Source: Ectobius pallidus
Taxonomy: Eukaryota > Arthropoda > Insecta > Blattodea > Ectobiidae
Direction: 5' to 3'
Assembly: GCA_964059195.1 (NCBI GenBank)
Contig: CAXKWD010000001.1
Location: forward strand, 118,477,751 to 118,541,750
Length of the DNA: 64,000 nt
Shown: positions 60,874 through 64,000 of the stretch, one piece after another
Layout: each line of letters opens with the position of its first letter
Numbering within the stretch: position 1 is the first letter of the stretch
Made by a program: the position numbers and the translations under genes
Notes under the pieces: model-generated
Databases searched by the model: none
Told to the model about the DNA's origin: nothing
What the model saw: only the letters and a program-made list of their open reading frames with translations

Positions 60874-61120
60874 ATAAATACGATACGATAACTATAATAA
60901 TTCTGAAACTAGTAAGATAAGTATTAGATCTAATAATATACGGGGAATGAAATGTGTATGAATATAATAGCTGCCATTCGAACATTCAATTTATATTATG
61001 GGTTTCTTCAAGCTCTTAGGAAATAATTGCTGACGTTTATATTGCAAATATTTTTTTTTAAATTTACTGGTAATATTAATTATTTATGTTAATGAATTTC
61101 ATTTTTATCAATGAGGGTAA

Positions 61121-61290
61121 ATATTTATATACCAAACAAGACTTTCACCTTATACCCTCATTGCTTGTATAAAGTTACAGTACAAGAGTTACTTCAAGTT
61201 AATGGCAAACTTCTAATTGGGTATTCCTGTGCTGTAACTCTATACGAGAAATGAGGATATAGGGTGGAAATCTTGTTTAATATATTAATG
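61121..61290. repeat. Inverted repeat with ~60 bp arms
   Basis: The left arm 61121-61184 (AAACAAGACTTTCACCTTAT, CCCTCATTGCTTGTATAAAG, TTACAGTAC) is complementary with scattered mismatches to 61229-61290. The loop is about 45 bp. It could be a MITE or a hairpin transcript; it has no coding content. Confidence 0.7.
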
Positions 61291-62149
61291 ATTTATGTTA
61301 TCGACATACAGAATCCGTTCTACGGAGTCGTTTGTTTGGATTCTTTATGTTTATAATGTATAGGGCCTACGTCTTATATGATAACCGTCATTATAAATTT
61401 AAAACTATTTCGATTTATATATACTGTATGAATCAATAAGAAATATATTTATTTTAAATTCGTAATCACATATTAATATGAATATAAATATTCTGTTCTA
61501 GGAGAAAAATTATGACTGGACAGAATCTGGTATTTTTCTTAGTGCGATTAGGGGATAAAGTGTAGGTGTGTTCTCACCTCACCTTAAATTAAACTATGTA
61601 GGCCTATCGATGATATTATGACTGTATCTAACTATTAGTTGCAACAGTGAACAGTGTACATCCATTATAGTAGTGGTCGTGTCGTGACATTGAAGATGTG
61701 TTGACTGTCTAAGGAAGTCGGCTATCTTCAAATCTTGATTCTTTGATATGCTGGCACCCGTTGCGTGTGATGTCCTTGAAGTACACTGTCACATGGCTTG
61801 AATGAAGCAGAGTTACAGATGTTATTTTAGTCTGTCACATAAACAGAAACATGACACATTTTGCAAAGAAATGGAAAAAAATAAGCTCACATATTTTGTT
61901 TTGGTTACAGCATCTATGGAACTTCGCAACTGTGCCTTTAAAGCCGTTATTACAGTTACACTGCTATTAGATAAAAGTACCAATATTGTTTTGTAATTAT
62001 TATTTCGTAACCTATTCAGGTTAGTGCCCGCCTTCCCAAGTGTTTAATTGCTTTGTATTTTTTCTGGTACCTGAATGAAAATATATTGGCACGCTCAACA
62101 TAGATACAAAATTAATAAACTTCATTTTTCCGATAAGGGTTATAATATT

Positions 62150-62412
62150 AAAATCTTGATAAAAATTCCACCTTAACCCATAACATAAAACTTATCTGGG
62201 TCCAGTCACAATATCACCTTTCATAACAAAGAAAAGAAATATATAAAACACATTAAAGTATTCTTGACATAATATAAAGGTCACAATAATGTCAACAATA
62301 CTTTAATGTGTTTTATATATTTGTGTTTTATCTTATGAAAGGTGGTGATATTGTGACTGGACCCAGATAAGTTTTATGTTAAGGGTTAAGGAGGAATTTT
62401 TAATAAGATTTT
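62150..62412. repeat. Strong long hairpin: ~120 bp arms, ~18 bp loop
   Basis: Arms 62150-62270 and 62289-62412 are near-perfect complements. Matching words are CATAAAACTTATCTGGGTCC, AGTCACAATATCACC, TTTATATATTT and CACATTAAAGTATT with their complements in inverse order. The short loop and high identity give a very stable foldback. It may be a young MITE or a source of hairpin-derived small RNA. Confidence 0.85.
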
Positions 62413-62507
62413 AGTAAATACAAAAGTTTTTCATCTTATTCTTATTTAACATTTTAAAAATTCTAACCAGATTTCTTCCCAATTCTTTGTTGCCATACTA
62501 AGGGTGG

Positions 62508-62724
62508 CGTGCACCATCCAGGAGTAAATCTTACTAAAGTAGTAAATTTAAGACGGAGACCTGGAGTATACAAGAACCAGTACATCTGTCTCACTCTTTA
62601 AGTCATACTAGTAATGTGCTAGAGTGAGACAGACAAACCGGTTTTTGTTGCGTCAGGTTCCCGTCTTAGATTTACTACTTTAGTGCTTCTCTTTTAGTAA
62701 CTTACTCTTTTAGTTGGTGTTGGA
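62508..62724. repeat. Inverted repeat built on ACTAAAGTAGTAAAT
   Basis: A central hairpin 62534-62683 has arms of about 65 bp with ACTAAAGTAGTAAAT at the edges, AAGACGG and TGTCTCACTCT inside. Weaker pairing extends outwards to GCACCATCC / GGTGTTGG. Additional ACTAAAGTAGTA-type words follow at 62757 and 62778. It resembles a MITE with subterminal repeats. Confidence 0.7.
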
Positions 62725-62799
62725 GAGCTCAATTGATAGTTACTTCTTTAGTTGTAACTAAAGTAGTAAACGATTTTTACTAAAGAAGTAGTCGAATTC

Positions 62800-64000
62800 T
62801 GCGCAGAACAGAGCAGAAACATTAGTGCAGCGCAGCAGAACACGTGCATTTCAATTGCCGGTATTATTCAAGTGCCAGATAATGAAAAGGAAAGGTTAGC
62901 TGAAACAATGAATATGAATTTGGGTTGTTCCAAATATTACCAATGACAATCTTCATGTTTTAAAATAGGTCTAATAGTAATGTTTTATTCATTACTAATT
63001 TTAATTCCTTCAATTGAATATTTTCAGTTTAGTAGCCTACGTTAGGGTACTGTGATTACAATTTTTGTGCAAACTATTTCTGTATTATAATTCAAACAAT
63101 TGGAATTTCCAGTTGATTTTCATAATTGATTCACTGTCAATATTATAATTATTTCTCTCATAATAATAATAATAAATTTCTAAAATATATTAAAATATTC
63201 TTCCCCAAAAACGATAAATCAATTATTCTACAGTTGTTTATCATAAATCTCACTATAATGAATTATTAATACTTATTGACTGTTTAACAATATTAATAAG
63301 TAGTATTACACAAAATCATGAAAAAGGGGGGATAAAAAGGATAACAAAACTAATAAGGGGCATTATGTTTCTGTCCTTTTTCAAATGCACAGAACATTTA
63401 CTTAAAAAATATTACCTTATAAAAATAATAATATTACAACTGAGAAATGTAATATTTAAACAAAAAATGGCGGTACAATATTTCGGAAGCTATGAACTCC
63501 AATAAAAATTATGTAGATGGTTGTGTGTTTAAAAATAATTTCAGTGACTACTTCTCTAGATCCTGTGCAGCTTCAACCTCCGGGCCCCTCCTTAAAATTT
63601 TCTTTCGGCACTCATGTTGGCATTTTTTTTCTATATAGTTTATAATGCTTCTCACTTTCCTGTCCACAGGGTTAATTAAATAGTTAGCAGCATACTATAG
63701 ACCTGCAGCATCTGTTATAGTTTATTCCCAAACATGAAAGTCTCGTCTCACTCCACCATTCGAGACTTGGGGAGTCTTTAAGGAATGGTTTTACAATGTG
63801 TCCCCTTCTCAATGTACGCTAATCCCAGAGTCAGTCAAATTTTCTTCCGATGTGGCCTGTTTGGACATTTTTACACCTGGGTTAGAAAAAAGGACATATT
63901 ATTCATTAACACTGCGGGTGCAACTATTGAACTTTTAGCTCTTATAATTATTATTATAAACTGGCATTCGCAATGTTGTGCTTTAAGTTAAGCTATAGAA
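62800..64000. other. No supported feature
   Basis: AT-rich non-coding sequence with a minor ATAATAATAATAA run at about 63162. The 68-codon frame at 63785-63991 is unrecognised. Confidence 0.5.

Overview
The window looks like AT-rich, repeat-dense nuclear DNA from an arthropod, most likely an insect with a large genome. The evidence is several tRNA-headed SINE families, mariner elements, arthropod-type non-LTR retrotransposon tails, PIF/Harbinger-like elements with TTA target sites, many di- and trinucleotide microsatellites, and one degenerate run of the insect-type telomere pentamer. A cockroach-like (polyneopteran) source is an impression, not something the sequence proves. There is no sign of bacterial operons, CRISPR, rRNA or a functional tRNA. 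I find no complete host protein-coding gene, so this is probably intergenic or intronic sequence.

Layout. 1-8.8 kb: one copy of a dispersed repeat with a GACAGACGGACAGACA-type end, a terminal-inverted-repeat element at 3.4-4.0 kb, and small inverted repeats. 8.8-9.5 kb: a ~730 bp near-continuous palindrome. 11-15.6 kb: a non-LTR RT relic, a head-to-head pair of SINEs around a (CCTAA)-like run, and two more SINEs. 17-26 kb: a hairpin, a tRNA-headed SINE, a poly(A)-ended 3' end of a non-LTR element, and a 626 bp TIR element. 27.9-33.7 kb: the densest transposon cluster, with one SINE family present three times, a rearranged 706 bp mariner, and a full-length but frameshifted ~1.28 kb mariner. 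34.8-42.2 kb: an ATATGAC-rich element, SINEs, a decayed TTA-flanked MITE and another RT relic. 43.1-45.7 kb: a 2.66 kb element with 16 bp perfect termini and TTA target-site duplication, itself carrying a SINE with a 40-A tail. 48-57 kb: RT relics, a SINE with an 8 bp target-site duplication, and the second copy of the dispersed repeat with a tandemly expanded core and a nested SINE. 57.5-58.3 kb: the most gene-like reading frames of the window, on the minus strand, unrecognised. 58.3-64 kb: a SINE, microsatellites, an intact 428 bp MITE and three strong hairpins.

Nothing here forms a pathway or a defence system. The relationships are those of a transposon community: SINEs depend on LINE machinery of which only decayed tails are present, and the MITEs have no autonomous partner in the window. 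The items most worth following are the long palindromes at 8.8-9.5 and 62.15-62.41 kb (possible hairpin-RNA sources), the 2.66 kb TTA-flanked element, the chimeric mariner with two inverted copies of its own 3' end, and the unassigned reading frames at 57.5-58.3 kb.
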